Source: an uncultured Luminiphilus sp. (GTDB lineage: Bacteria > Pseudomonadota > Gammaproteobacteria > Pseudomonadales > Halieaceae). From it: 47,498 nt of DNA. The notes below the pieces were generated by a model. It did no database searches, was not told the DNA's origin, and saw nothing but the letters and a program-made list of their open reading frames with translations. Shown piece by piece: positions 10,301 to 18,461 of the stretch (position 1 is its first letter; each line of letters begins with the position of its first letter). Made by a program: the position numbers and the translations under genes. The stretch lies in assembly GCA_938084055.1 (NCBI GenBank), contig CALKDK010000012.1:1-47498 (forward strand). The letters are read 5' to 3'.

Positions 10301-11052
10301 ACTACCGACTTGAGGCGGAATTTCTGCACCGCGGGGGGGTTGCGGCCCTGGGTATGCTCAGCAGCAGTCAAACCGTCAAATATTTACGCAAGCAGCTCTA
10401 CGCAAGCAACGAAGCGGCGCTGGTTTTGGCCGGTAGTGGACTCAACCGCAAGGCGTTGGTCCAGGAAACAATTGTGGCCGCTTTGCTGGATGTTTGGGGG
10501 AGCACGTTACCCCGGGACGAAAGTACATTTCATCAGAGCCTTGAGCAGGCTCGGGGAAACTGGGTTCCAGCAGCGCTCCAGAAAGAGAAAACCATGCTCA
10601 ATTTCATGACGCCGTTGGCCGAGGCGCTGGGGCATCTTGGTGGCATTTCAGATGCTGAGTTCTCGGACAGTCGCAGTGATATTGAGAACCACATAGCGCT
10701 GTTTCTTGAACCTGGTTTTATCGCCAATGCGCCAGCACTGTGGCTGGAGCAGCTACCCCGGTATGGCAAGGCGATTCTGCATCGGATCCAGAGACTAAAG
10801 GGTCAGTATGTTAAAGATCAGAAGAGTCTCGGCTGGCTGTCTCCCAGCCTTGCACGTCTGCAGACAGCAGCGGCTGGCTATCCCAACCTCGTCCTGTTAT
10901 CTCCTGCCGCAGCCCATTACCAGTGGATGATCGAAGAGTTCAGAGTGTCGCTATTTGCACAGCATTTGGGAACGCGATTACCTGTTTCAGCTAAACGTCT
11001 TGATGAACAATGGCATAAAGTGACGACCTGGATCGAAGATAACCCAAGATAA
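7312..11052 (+). CDS. hrpA: ATP-dependent RNA helicase HrpA (DEAH box)
   Basis: A 1246-residue DEAH/RHA helicase, close to the length of E. coli HrpA (about 1300). Walker A is GETGSGKT at residues 46-53. The DEAH box sits in TLIIDEAHERS near 145, the SAT motif in ITSATID near 175, and motif VI in SADQRKGRCGRV near 338. It continues through HA2 and OB-fold regions into the long DUF3418 C-terminal region characteristic of HrpA. It unwinds RNA or remodels ribonucleoprotein complexes; in E. coli HrpA is linked to rescue of colliding ribosomes and mRNA processing. The start is ATG at 7312 with no strong ribosome-binding site. The next gene (mlaA) starts about 145 bp downstream. Confidence 0.96.
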   Translation: MSSKVTATEPRVVPHNISFPSELPVCERREDIRQAIADHQVVIIAGETGSGKTTQIPKICLSMGRGRESRIGHTQPRRLAARTVAQRIAEELGSTLGDLVGYKVRFNDKVADSTAIKLMTDGILLAELQHDRELRAYDTLIIDEAHERSLNIDFILGYLRSLLPRRPDLKVIITSATIDVDRFSSHFNNAPVIEVSGRLFPVEVRYLGGPEDLEDGVEEHIARTVDDITAGNFGPPGDVLVFLPGEREIRDLSRRLRGDDRRQVLPLYARLSAAEQNRVFRASGAGLRIVLATNVAETSLTVPGIRYVIDPGTARISRYSHRTRLQRLPVEAISRSSADQRKGRCGRVASGVCLRLYAEQDFAARAEFTDPEILRTNLAAVVLKMLELGLGDVENFPFVDPPEGKMVRDGHRLLEELGAISARGRLTAIGRKMTRLPIDPKLSRMVVAAAELQCLPEVLVIVSGLAVQDPRERPADKRAQADQAHARFSHPRSDFMSWLNLWRYFESQRQALSQNQFRKLCQREYLSFLRLREWREVHGQLVIACRGLKFRVGPDLPEDTHFEAVHKALLSGLLGQVAQLDEGRKYNATRNRKVQVFPGSILHRKPPKWLVAAEILETSQVYARQCAAIDPQWLLRINPAILKRHYYEPAWHMRSGRVMAYERVTLYGLTISDGGRVHFGDINPGESREYFIREALVQGQYLKPPPFLAANLARVREVQDLESRTRRRDLLIDEQALYDFYDERLPRQCLSAGSLGKWLRKQEHDQLLRLDRSQILTRDPGEELQAQFPSELPWRGDAYRLSYCFEPGRENDGVSVTIPLPLLNRAPRYRFEWLVPGLLRDKCIALIKGLPKSCRKQLVPVPDVVDAVLAEIEPDDVGLCRALAQTLKRLRGIDINNDDWDTEGLEPFYRANLRVVDERGKLLAQGRDMAALVAEFREGGEAVAPASLVNSPARSRVTRWDFGDLPSVWRTQAAGMQVESYPALVDHGDRVAVELHDYRLEAEFLHRGGVAALGMLSSSQTVKYLRKQLYASNEAALVLAGSGLNRKALVQETIVAALLDVWGSTLPRDESTFHQSLEQARGNWVPAALQKEKTMLNFMTPLAEALGHLGGISDAEFSDSRSDIENHIALFLEPGFIANAPALWLEQLPRYGKAILHRIQRLKGQYVKDQKSLGWLSPSLARLQTAAAGYPNLVLLSPAAAHYQWMIEEFRVSLFAQHLGTRLPVSAKRLDEQWHKVTTWIEDNPR

Positions 11053-11196
11053 AAATCGATACGTATGGGTATTTGTAACAGAGTTCCGATTCTGAACGCT
11101 CGTCGCCGCGGCTCAGGTTTGTTAGTGTTTCGTGACTGGGTGTGTTGGGCCCAGTGCTCGGCGATCACGTGCTTGAGGTGGTGCAAGGTGGGTAGT

Positions 11197-11904
11197 ATGC
11201 AAAGGGTGTTCATATCTCTTACGGTCGTGATGATGATGGCCGCGCTGCCCGCAAAGGCGGAAGATGACCCTTTTGAGGGCTTCAACCGCGGTGTTTATCG
11301 CTTCAACAACGGGGCAGACAGGTATGTGATTCGTCCTGTGGCACAGGGGTACGCCACGGTCATGCCGCTCCCAGCGCGGGTCAGTGTGAATAATTTTTTC
11401 AGTAACTTCATTGACGTCAACGCCTCGCTGAATGCCTTCTTGCAGGGTCGATTCAAGTATGGCTTCGATAATTTGGGTCGCGTTGTTGTCAACACAACGC
11501 TGGGTGTTTTTGGTTTGTTTGACGTGGCCACCCACATGGAGATACCCCAGTACCAGACTGACTTCGGCCACACGCTCGCGATTTGGGGTGTCGATGCTGG
11601 GCCGTTTGTCATGTTGCCTTTCCTGGGACCAAGGACCATGCGTTCGAGCGTTGGTACTGTGTTTGACGCCTACGCTTCACCCACGGGTCAAATTGGGGGC
11701 CAGGAAGCGCAGTGGGGACTGCGTGCCGTGCAACTTATCGATATCAGGGCTGGTTTTTTAAGCGCCGATGAACTCCTCTCGGGTGACGAGTACATATTTT
11801 TGCGCGACGCGTACCTGCAGCAGCGACGCCTTCTGACCAGCGACGGTAACCCTGTGGATGACTTTTCAGAATTTGATGAAGGCTGGGATGTCGATGACCT
11901 TTGA
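11197..11904 (+). CDS. mlaA: MlaA/VacJ family outer-membrane lipid asymmetry protein
   Basis: A 235-residue protein of the MlaA family, the outer-membrane part of the Mla retrograde phospholipid pathway. Family landmarks are DPFEGFNRGVYRFNN (about residues 24-38), NFFSNFIDVNASLNAFLQG, NTTLGVFGLFDVATHM, DFGHTLAIWGVDAGPFVMLPFLGPRTMR and FDAYASP. The start was set at ATG 11197 because it gives a good signal peptide (MQRVFISLTVVMMMAALPAKA); upstream codons look non-coding. There is no lipobox cysteine, so the protein is predicted to be cleaved by signal peptidase I rather than lipidated, unlike E. coli MlaA. The acidic C-terminal tail is poorly conserved. The inner-membrane MlaFEDB genes are not in this window. 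Confidence 0.92.
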   Translation: MQRVFISLTVVMMMAALPAKAEDDPFEGFNRGVYRFNNGADRYVIRPVAQGYATVMPLPARVSVNNFFSNFIDVNASLNAFLQGRFKYGFDNLGRVVVNTTLGVFGLFDVATHMEIPQYQTDFGHTLAIWGVDAGPFVMLPFLGPRTMRSSVGTVFDAYASPTGQIGGQEAQWGLRAVQLIDIRAGFLSADELLSGDEYIFLRDAYLQQRRLLTSDGNPVDDFSEFDEGWDVDDL

Positions 11905-11929
11905 TCAGCCCTGACATGGTGACTTGCCA

Positions 11930-13135
11930 ATGAGTAATGACCCTCAGGTCCAGGTTGGGAGGGTACTTTTGGTCGATGACCAGGTGGACCGTGCGGGTGA
12001 ATTGCTGTCTGCGCTTGCGTCGTCACTTTTTCATTTTGATGTAACCGACGAAGTTCCTGACCTGGAGGGCGCACTCGGTTCCAGCAGCCCCTGGGACTGC
12101 GTGTTGTGCCACGTGGGGCTAAGCAACGTTTCATGGGCGTCTGTGCGTCGGGCCATGCGTAATTTTGATGTTCAGGTCCCGGTTATCGTCCTGGCAGATG
12201 ATAGGGACGTGGATTCCATGACGACTGCCCTGGGCCTTGGTGCAACAGACTTTTTTGTCAAGCCGAGGGAGCGGCCGGGTCTGCTCATGCGCTCAATTGA
12301 GAGAGGGGTTAACCACAGGCGCCTGCAGCGCGCTCTCGAGGCCAGCAACAACCGGCTTGAGCATGCCAACACCGAATTGCGTCACTCCCTCCGTGTGCTG
12401 GAACACGACCAACAGGCAGGCCGACAGGTGCAGATGGCGCTGTTGCCAGCGGCCCCCCTGCGTCAGGATGAATATTGGTTCAGCCATAAAATAGTGCCTT
12501 CGCTTTATTTAAGCGGGGATTTCACCGATTACTTTAATGTGGGTGAGCACCAGATTGCGTTTTTTCTCGCCGATGTATCGGGTCATGGCAGCTCCTCGGC
12601 GTTTGCGACCGTACTGCTGAAAAATCTTTTTGCGCGCAAGCGCTCCGACTTTTTACGCAAGGGCGATCACGCTGTGACGTCCCCCAGAGAGATACTCGAA
12701 CTGGCAAACACAGAACTGCTTGAGTTGGAGATTAACAAGTATGCGACTATGGTCGTGGGTGTGCTGAACTTTGAAACACACCAACTGACCTACAGCGTAG
12801 CCGGCCATCTACCGCATCCCGTGTTGCTCGATGCAGAAGGGGTTCGCTATCTGGAGGGAGAGGGACCGCCGGTTGGGCTGATCGAGCAGGCCGCTTATAC
12901 CGAACACGCCTGTGCCTTACCGGAACACTTTGTGCTGGCCCTGCTATCTGATGGCATTCTGGAGCTGCTGGGACCCGGTAGCCTCATAGAAAAGGAGGCC
13001 CTGTTGTTGCGTCGTTTGGCAGGTCCGCTGGACAGTCCCCGAGTGCTTGCCGACCGACTGGGACTTGCTGAGGTGGATGCCAATCATTTACCCGATGATG
13101 TTGCCGCACTCTTTATTACCCGGGGGTTCAATTGA
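11930..13135 (+). CDS. Pseudo-receiver response regulator with SpoIIE/PP2C-type Ser/Thr phosphatase domain (HsbR/RsbU-like)
   Basis: About 401 residues. The N-terminal receiver-like domain (about 9-130) has VLLVDDQ with the acidic pair D16-D17 and the conserved Lys in FFVKPRE. The phosphoacceptor position, expected 44 residues after the second Asp, is His61 in DCVLCHVGLS, and the switch Thr is replaced by Leu in VIVLADD. A linker helix (about 125-165) leads into a PP2C/SpoIIE phosphatase domain with GDFTDYF, FFLADVSGHGSSSAFATVLLK, YATMVVGVL, SVAGHLPHPVLL and ALLSDGILEL. Such proteins dephosphorylate a STAS anti-anti-sigma partner. The start ATG 11930 is preferred over an in-frame TTG at 11924. 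It overlaps the next gene by four bases, consistent with a partner-switch pair. No cognate kinase gene is nearby. Confidence 0.85.
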   Translation: MSNDPQVQVGRVLLVDDQVDRAGELLSALASSLFHFDVTDEVPDLEGALGSSSPWDCVLCHVGLSNVSWASVRRAMRNFDVQVPVIVLADDRDVDSMTTALGLGATDFFVKPRERPGLLMRSIERGVNHRRLQRALEASNNRLEHANTELRHSLRVLEHDQQAGRQVQMALLPAAPLRQDEYWFSHKIVPSLYLSGDFTDYFNVGEHQIAFFLADVSGHGSSSAFATVLLKNLFARKRSDFLRKGDHAVTSPREILELANTELLELEINKYATMVVGVLNFETHQLTYSVAGHLPHPVLLDAEGVRYLEGEGPPVGLIEQAAYTEHACALPEHFVLALLSDGILELLGPGSLIEKEALLLRRLAGPLDSPRVLADRLGLAEVDANHLPDDVAALFITRGFN

Positions 13136-13611
13136 GCGAGTGTCGGATACGCGCCGGCAGTGATAGTGGTGCTCATGTGCTGAAACTGGAGGGCGATGTT
13201 CGTCTGGTGATGTGCACAGCCCTGGACGAATACTTTGACAGGATGTTTGCAGAACCCGATTTTCTGTCGGTTTGGGTCGATGTCACCGATGCTACCGGGC
13301 TCGACAGTACGACTCTGGGTATGTTAGCCAAGCTCGCGATCAGTACTGAAGCCCATTTTGGCTTCAGGCCGGCACTGTTTAGCTGCGATCCAAGTATCGA
13401 TCGTCTGTTGATGGCTATGGGGTTCGCGCAATTGTTTGATCTAAGGGCAGGCCGGTGTGACGTGGCCTGCATGAAGGACCTGCCTGCCCGCAATGCCAGT
13501 GAAGAAGAGGTTCGTGTGAAGGTGATAGACGCGCACCGTACCCTCATGGGGCTCAGCGATGCGAATCGAGCAGCGTTTGATGACTTGGTCAGGACCCTCG
13601 AAAATCAGTGA
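13132..13611 (+). CDS. STAS-domain anti-sigma factor antagonist (HsbA-like)
   Basis: A 159-residue protein. The STAS fold is visible as [48 protein letters not shown] and [26 protein letters not shown]. The LDSTTLGML segment carries the Ser/Thr normally phosphorylated in anti-anti-sigma factors. An extra C-terminal helical tail of about 45 residues ([37 protein letters not shown]) is beyond the core domain. The start is TTG at 13132, overlapping the stop of the phosphatase gene (TTGA), implying translational coupling and a direct functional link. In Pseudomonas the analogous HsbR-HsbA pair controls motility or biofilm choice; whether this one does so is inference. It ends in a 7-bp convergent overlap with talB. 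Confidence 0.86.
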   Translation: MSECRIRAGSDSGAHVLKLEGDVRLVMCTALDEYFDRMFAEPDFLSVWVDVTDATGLDSTTLGMLAKLAISTEAHFGFRPALFSCDPSIDRLLMAMGFAQLFDLRAGRCDVACMKDLPARNASEEEVRVKVIDAHRTLMGLSDANRAAFDDLVRTLENQ

Positions 13612-14531
13612 CCCGTCGCCAGCAGGCGCTCGAGTTTTTCCTGGTCCGCCGCGAAACGGCGAATACCATCTGCGAGTTTTTCTGTAACCATCTCGTCTTC
13701 ATTTACTGCCCATCGGAACGCCCGCTCGGCAAGCGGGACGGGTGGTTCAGAAGTGCGGGTTGTTGGGGATAGCCGTCTGGGCAGCGAGGCGTCACTAGCC
13801 GCGAGTGATTCCATCAGGTCCGGGCTTATGGTAAGTCGGTCACAGCCGGCCAGGGCTTCGATTTCACCGGTGTTGCGAAAGCTCGCGCCCATGACAACAG
13901 TCGCGTAGCCGTGTTCTTTGTAGTGCTCGTAAATTTTGCAGACGGACTGAACGCCGGGATCATCATTGGGATCATTAATAACCAGGTCGGTGTTGGCCAG
14001 GTGCCAGTCCAGAATGCGACCTACGAAGGGTGAGATGAGAAAAGCGCCCGCGTCGGCACAGGCCTGTGCCTGTGCGAACCCGAATACCAGCGTCAGGTTA
14101 CACTGAATGCCCTCCCGTTCCAGAATCTCCGCGGCTCGGATACCTTCCCAGGTGGCCGCTATCTTTATCAGGATGCGATCTGCCGCGATTCCCTCCTCGG
14201 CGTAAAGTGCCATCAGCTGACGGGCTTTATTAACCGTTGCGTCCGTGTCGAAACTAAGGCGCGCGTCAACTTCGGTACTAATACGACCGGGGATGATACG
14301 GACAATTTCCGAGCCTACCGCCACTGCAAACCGGTCGCAGGCATCAGATTCCATGTCGCCACTCTGCTGCAGATCGCCGACCAGACCCGCGAAGCGCGGC
14401 AGTTGCGCGGCTTTTAACAGGAGTGATGGATTGGTGGTTGCATCCTGTGGCTGCAGCTTCTCGATAGCGTCCACGTCTCCGGTATCCGCTACCACTTCCG
14501 TCATGGTGCGAAGTTGCTCAAGCTTATTCAT
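13605..14531 (-). CDS. tal: Transaldolase
   Basis: A 308-residue TalB-type transaldolase of the non-oxidative pentose phosphate pathway, exchanging dihydroxyacetone units between sedoheptulose-7-P/glyceraldehyde-3-P and erythrose-4-P/fructose-6-P. Visible motifs are [13 protein letters not shown] near residue 30, [14 protein letters not shown] near 82, the Schiff-base Lys123 in [44 protein letters not shown], and [25 protein letters not shown]. The start is taken at ATG 14531 (MNKLEQL); a TTG two codons upstream also keeps the frame. The last seven bases overlap the convergent STAS gene. Cytosolic. Confidence 0.96.
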   Translation of the reverse strand: MNKLEQLRTMTEVVADTGDVDAIEKLQPQDATTNPSLLLKAAQLPRFAGLVGDLQQSGDMESDACDRFAVAVGSEIVRIIPGRISTEVDARLSFDTDATVNKARQLMALYAEEGIAADRILIKIAATWEGIRAAEILEREGIQCNLTLVFGFAQAQACADAGAFLISPFVGRILDWHLANTDLVINDPNDDPGVQSVCKIYEHYKEHGYATVVMGASFRNTGEIEALAGCDRLTISPDLMESLAASDASLPRRLSPTTRTSEPPVPLAERAFRWAVNEDEMVTEKLADGIRRFAADQEKLERLLATGH

Positions 14532-14588
14532 TGCCAAATCTCTCCTGGTGATGGTGCCGATACTGGGGTACCCACGCTTGGTGGGTCT

Positions 14589-15611
14589 TCATGCCGTGAT
14601 TCTTGTTTGCCTGTCGGCACAACGCGAGACTTCTGCCAATGCCGCGAGAAGCGTATCTGAGCCAGCTCCCGCCTGATGGGCTTCCTGGCTCAATTTTCGA
14701 CGGAAAAGTCGTCCACCCGGCTGATTGTGGAACAGTCCTAAGACGTGACGCGTTACATGGTTGAGCCGACCGCCCCGGGCAAGGTAGTCATCAACATAGG
14801 TTATCAGCCCGAGTATGACGGCCTCCCGACTCGCAGCGGGTGCTGATTGTCCAAACAGGCGGGCGTCCACCTCACTCAGCAGCCAGGGTGTTTGGTAAAC
14901 AGCGCGGCCAAGCATGACCCCGTCGACCTTGCTGAGGTGGTTCTCACAACTCCCAAGGTCCCCAATTCCACCGTTCAGGACAATAGTCAAATCAGGAAAC
15001 TGTCGCTTCAAATCATAAACCCAGGGGTAATTGAGGGGGGGAATTTCCCGATTTTCTTTCGGGGAAAGCCCTTCAAGCCATGCCTTTCGGGCATGCACAA
15101 TAAAGACTTCACAGCCACCCTCGGCGACCGTTCCGACAAAATCTACCAGTTCGGCAAAACTCTCCTGATGGTCTATCCCTATTCTTTGCTTTACCGTGAC
15201 TGGGATATCAACGCGGCTCCGCATTGCAGCAACACAGTCACGAACCAGTGCAGGCTCGGCCATTAAGCAGGCGCCGAATCGCCCGTTTTGAACCCGATCT
15301 GATGGGCAGCCACAGTTTAAATTGACCTCATCGTAGCCATGCTCCTCGGCGAGCTTCGCACAGCTGGCCAGATCCCTGGGCACTGAGCCACCGAGCTGCA
15401 ATGCGATGGGGTGTTCCACAGCGTCAAAGTCAAGGTGCCGCCCAATATCTCCGTGCAGCAGTGCTCCTGTGGTCACCATTTCAGTGTACATTCGGCCGTG
15501 ACACGTGAGCTGACGCCAAAAGTAGCGGCAATGCCGGTCGGTCCAATCCATGCAAGGTGCTGTACAGAACAGCCACGGCGAGGTGGGGTCTGACATGGGG
15601 ATCGCTTTCAT
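14589..15611 (-). CDS. dusA: tRNA-dihydrouridine(20/20a) synthase DusA
   Basis: About 340 residues. An FMN-dependent reductase making dihydrouridine in the D-loop of tRNAs. The N-terminus LFCTAPCMDWTDRHCRYFWRQLT is diagnostic for the DusA subgroup. The catalytic Cys is in VNLNCGCPSDRVQNGRFGACLM. VTVKQRIGID and FIVHARKAWLEGLSPKENREIPPLNY bind FMN and tRNA. VLNGGIGDL and GVMLGRAVYQTPWLL close the barrel. A longer frame up to 15686 exists, but family alignment favours Met at 15611 or 15596; the former has a weak AGG upstream. It is divergent from the barrel protein gene, leaving a shared promoter region of about 95 bp. Confidence 0.95.
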   Translation of the reverse strand: MKAIPMSDPTSPWLFCTAPCMDWTDRHCRYFWRQLTCHGRMYTEMVTTGALLHGDIGRHLDFDAVEHPIALQLGGSVPRDLASCAKLAEEHGYDEVNLNCGCPSDRVQNGRFGACLMAEPALVRDCVAAMRSRVDIPVTVKQRIGIDHQESFAELVDFVGTVAEGGCEVFIVHARKAWLEGLSPKENREIPPLNYPWVYDLKRQFPDLTIVLNGGIGDLGSCENHLSKVDGVMLGRAVYQTPWLLSEVDARLFGQSAPAASREAVILGLITYVDDYLARGGRLNHVTRHVLGLFHNQPGGRLFRRKLSQEAHQAGAGSDTLLAALAEVSRCADRQTRITA

Positions 15612-15670
15612 TTCAGGGCCTAAATTCATCGGAGCAGGGTGGGGCGGTTCTTCATTGGGTTGCCAGTGCG

Positions 15671-15697
15671 TACAATACCGATCCACCCCGCCTCGGA
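15671..15697 (+). promoter_or_regulatory. Possible -10 element and repeated 18-mer upstream of the DUF6268 gene
   Basis: TACAAT at 15671-15676 is a good -10 hexamer, but only a poor -35 (TTCTTC region, 15648-15653) precedes it at normal spacing. The 18-mer GATCCACCCCGCCTCGGA follows at 15680-15697, so it would form the transcript start. The identical 18-mer occurs once more at 31958-31975. Confidence 0.3.
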
Positions 15698-15706
15698 CCA
15701 GAACTT

Positions 15707-16741
15707 ATGCGCAACCCATCAATCTGTGCCGCGTTGCTGGTGAGTGCCATTTCCATGTGGGCTCATACCGCGCGGGCTGATGACGATGCAATGGAATTGC
15801 TGACTGAGCCGGTGTTGGCTGAAGAGCAGGAGGCCCCCTCCTGGATTGCCCGCTACATTGCTGAAAGGGTTGACGAATTTTCCGATTCCGATATTGAATT
15901 CGCTCGAGCCAGGAGTAACGCTCCTTTCCTACCCGTGGCCTTCACGGGGGTATCCCATTACGACGACGCGTCGGTTCGGGGGTTCCTGGACTCTGGTGAG
16001 GATCTCAATTACCAGCAAAGTTCTGCCAGTGTCGCCGCAGGGCTCCCGTTTTTGCTCAACAAGACCGATGCCCTTGTGCTGGGGTTGTACGCCAATCGGA
16101 GCGAATTCAAGGTGGATAATCCCGACAGCGACGAAGCTCAGGATTTCCGGGTTAATGTGGCAGCACTTGGTCTGGGATACTTCAAGCAGTTGAATCAGGA
16201 CTGGCAGCTGATGGGTTTTGTTCTGCCTTTTTACAATGACAGCGACCTGAACACCGGCAGCACCTATTGGCAAACCATGGGCGGCGTTTTTGGCCGCTAT
16301 ACCGCGTCAGACAGGGCCTGGTGGCTGTTCGGCATATTTGCCGACACCTCACCCTACGATACGTACTGGCTCCCCTATGTGGGTGTGTCCTGGACCTTGA
16401 ATGAGCGGTGGACCGTCAGCGGTGTCATGCCGTGGCCACAGATCATTTACTCCCCGTCGCCGAACTGGTTTGTGGGTGTTGGCGGCATGATTTCAGGTTC
16501 GGGTTGGGCCATCGATACCGGTGCAGGGGCAGTCAACATGGACCTTAATGCCTTTGATTTTGGCGTCAGTTTCAGTCACCGCATTTACGGTAACGTGTGG
16601 GGCCAGATAAATACCGGTGTGGGCGGGTTACGCGCACTGCAAGTTCAGGACGGTGGTGATATCGAGGGTCCCGAATTTGACATCTCGAGCAGCCCATTTA
16701 TCCGGTTTGACCTGACGGTCAGGCCCGGCGACCTATTTTGA
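15707..16741 (+). CDS. DUF6268-like outer-membrane beta-barrel protein
   Basis: A 344-residue exported protein. The start ATG 15707 gives a signal peptide (MRNPSICAALLVSAISMWAHTARA, then DDDAMELL). The mature part alternates polar and hydrophobic/aromatic residues in strands typical of an outer-membrane barrel: VALGLGYFKQLNQDWQLMGFVLP, WWLFGIFADTSPYDTYWLPYVGVSWTL, WTVSGVMPWPQIIYSPSPNWFVGVGG, FDFGVSFSHRIYGNVWGQINTG. It ends with an Arg-Pro-Gly-Asp-Leu-Phe terminus, close to the C-terminal aromatic expected of barrels. The pattern and the WxVSGxxPWPQ-like segment resemble DUF6268. Role unknown; porin or structural. It is 61 bp upstream of phoD and possibly co-transcribed, so a link to phosphate or phosphoester uptake is speculative. 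Confidence 0.75.
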   Translation: MRNPSICAALLVSAISMWAHTARADDDAMELLTEPVLAEEQEAPSWIARYIAERVDEFSDSDIEFARARSNAPFLPVAFTGVSHYDDASVRGFLDSGEDLNYQQSSASVAAGLPFLLNKTDALVLGLYANRSEFKVDNPDSDEAQDFRVNVAALGLGYFKQLNQDWQLMGFVLPFYNDSDLNTGSTYWQTMGGVFGRYTASDRAWWLFGIFADTSPYDTYWLPYVGVSWTLNERWTVSGVMPWPQIIYSPSPNWFVGVGGMISGSGWAIDTGAGAVNMDLNAFDFGVSFSHRIYGNVWGQINTGVGGLRALQVQDGGDIEGPEFDISSSPFIRFDLTVRPGDLF

Positions 16742-16802
16742 CTAACGGTCCCACCCCAAATTTGGGATAGCATTGGGGACGCCAAAGAGGAACATCTTAG
16801 GT

Positions 16803-18452
16803 ATGAAAAAACTGCTGCCAATCACCCGGCGAAGGGCGCTTCAGGGTATAGGAGCCACTCTCGGATCACTGTCGCTGCGTGGTTTTGAGGTGCTTGGTGC
16901 GGCGCCAGCCCACTTCACCCATGGCATCGCAAGCGGTGATCCTCTCTCGGATCGCGTCATTCTATGGACCCGGGTGTTACCGGGAGAAGGCTCCCCGCGG
17001 CAGCTGAATGGTCGGTGGGAGATCGCCGAGGACCTGCGTTTCTCGAGAATCATTGCAGCTGGGTCCGTGGCAACGGGACCAGAGCGAGACTACACCGTAA
17101 AGGTTGATGCTGCTGGGCTACAACCCGGCAGCAGCTATTGGTACCGCTTTGTCTTTGATGGCGTTACGTCGCCTGTGGGTAGTACCAAGACATTGCCTGT
17201 CGGGCAGGTTGAGGGTTTTAGTGTGGGCGTGTGTTCCTGCTCCAATTACCCCCAGGGATATTTCAACGTCTACCGGGATATGGCCCGCGCACAGCTTGAC
17301 TTGGTGATGCACCTCGGTGATTACATTTATGAATACGCAGAGGGTGGCTATGCAAACCCTTATGCCCTGGACACACTCGAGCGAAATGTCGTTCCTGCAC
17401 ATGAAATTCTCGCATTGGAGGATTATCGTCAACGCTATGGGCTGTACCGGACTGATCCTGACTTGCAGGCAGCCCATGCGGCTCACCCCTGGGTCTGCGT
17501 CTGGGATGATCATGAACTTGCGAACAACACCTGGCACTCCGGGGCCGAAAATCACAATGAGGGTGAAGGAGAGTTCACTACCCGAATCGCTGTAGCGCGC
17601 CGGGTGTACCATGAATGGATGCCTATTCGTACGCCAGCGGGCACCGATCAGGGGCCTATCTATCGGTCTTTTCAGGTGGGTGACCTCGTCGACATCATCA
17701 TGCTGGATACTCGGCTGGTGGGTCGAGACCAACAATTGGACTATCGACGGGACCTGATAGAAAAACAAGATTCCCCACAAAACTTCAAACACAAGGTCCT
17801 CGCTGATCAACAGAGGGCTCTGCTGGGTGAGGCGCAGATGGGCTGGCTCACCAGTCAGCTGGAGGACGGAAGAACCCGAGGTTCAACCTGGCAGTTTCTG
17901 GGCCAGCAGGTGCTCATGGGGAAGCTCAATATTCCCAGGCCGTCTGAACAACAGGTCGCCTCCCTGCAACTGCCCGAATTTGCCAGGGATACTATTCTCG
18001 GAATGATCAAACTTGCTGAGTTTGAGCTGCCGATGAATCTGGATGCCTGGGATGGTTATCCAGCGAGTCGAGAGCGTGTCTACCAGTTGTTACTGGATCT
18101 GGCCATTAATCCAGTGGTGGTTGCGGGTGATACCCACAATGGCTGGGCATTCAATCTTCAGAGTGCAGCAGGAGCGCCTGTGGGTGTCGAGGTGGGTTGT
18201 CCCGGTGTTAGCAGCCCTGGGATGGAGAGTTACTTCCCTCTACCTGCCGAGCAAATGTCACAGCTCCTGCGCGCAAGCAGCCCTGAACTGGTGGATTTGG
18301 ATACCCATAGGCGTGGCTGGTCGAGAATCAGGCTGACGCCAGATCAAATGACCAGCACCTGGCGATTTGTCAGCACCGTACTTGATCGTAATTTTTCAGT
18401 CGAGGAGAGTTCGCCCCTGGTCTGCAGGGCAGGTACGCGGCAATTTGCCTGA
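16803..18452 (+). CDS. phoD: PhoD-family alkaline phosphatase/phosphodiesterase, Tat-exported
   Basis: A 549-residue protein. The N-terminus MKKLLPITRRRALQGIGATLGSLSLRGFEVLGAAPA has a twin-arginine signal (TRRRALQ). The start ATG 16803 was chosen because it places the Tat motif normally; a TTG at 16773 is in frame. An N-terminal PhoD domain (FTHGIASGDPLSDRVILWTRVLP, YWYRFVFDG) is followed by the metallophosphoesterase domain: VGVCSCSNYPQGYFNVYRDMA, LDLVMHLGDYIYEYAEGGY, WVCVWDDHELANNTWHSGAENH, VDIIMLDTRLVGRDQQL, WQFLGQQVLMG and VVVAGDTHNGWAFNL. It hydrolyses phosphomonoesters and diesters in the periplasm using Fe/Ca. No PHO box was recognised. It is convergent with the histidine kinase gene, with a 9-bp gap. 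Confidence 0.94.
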   Translation: MKKLLPITRRRALQGIGATLGSLSLRGFEVLGAAPAHFTHGIASGDPLSDRVILWTRVLPGEGSPRQLNGRWEIAEDLRFSRIIAAGSVATGPERDYTVKVDAAGLQPGSSYWYRFVFDGVTSPVGSTKTLPVGQVEGFSVGVCSCSNYPQGYFNVYRDMARAQLDLVMHLGDYIYEYAEGGYANPYALDTLERNVVPAHEILALEDYRQRYGLYRTDPDLQAAHAAHPWVCVWDDHELANNTWHSGAENHNEGEGEFTTRIAVARRVYHEWMPIRTPAGTDQGPIYRSFQVGDLVDIIMLDTRLVGRDQQLDYRRDLIEKQDSPQNFKHKVLADQQRALLGEAQMGWLTSQLEDGRTRGSTWQFLGQQVLMGKLNIPRPSEQQVASLQLPEFARDTILGMIKLAEFELPMNLDAWDGYPASRERVYQLLLDLAINPVVVAGDTHNGWAFNLQSAAGAPVGVEVGCPGVSSPGMESYFPLPAEQMSQLLRASSPELVDLDTHRRGWSRIRLTPDQMTSTWRFVSTVLDRNFSVEESSPLVCRAGTRQFA

Positions 18453-18461
18453 TCGAGTCTA

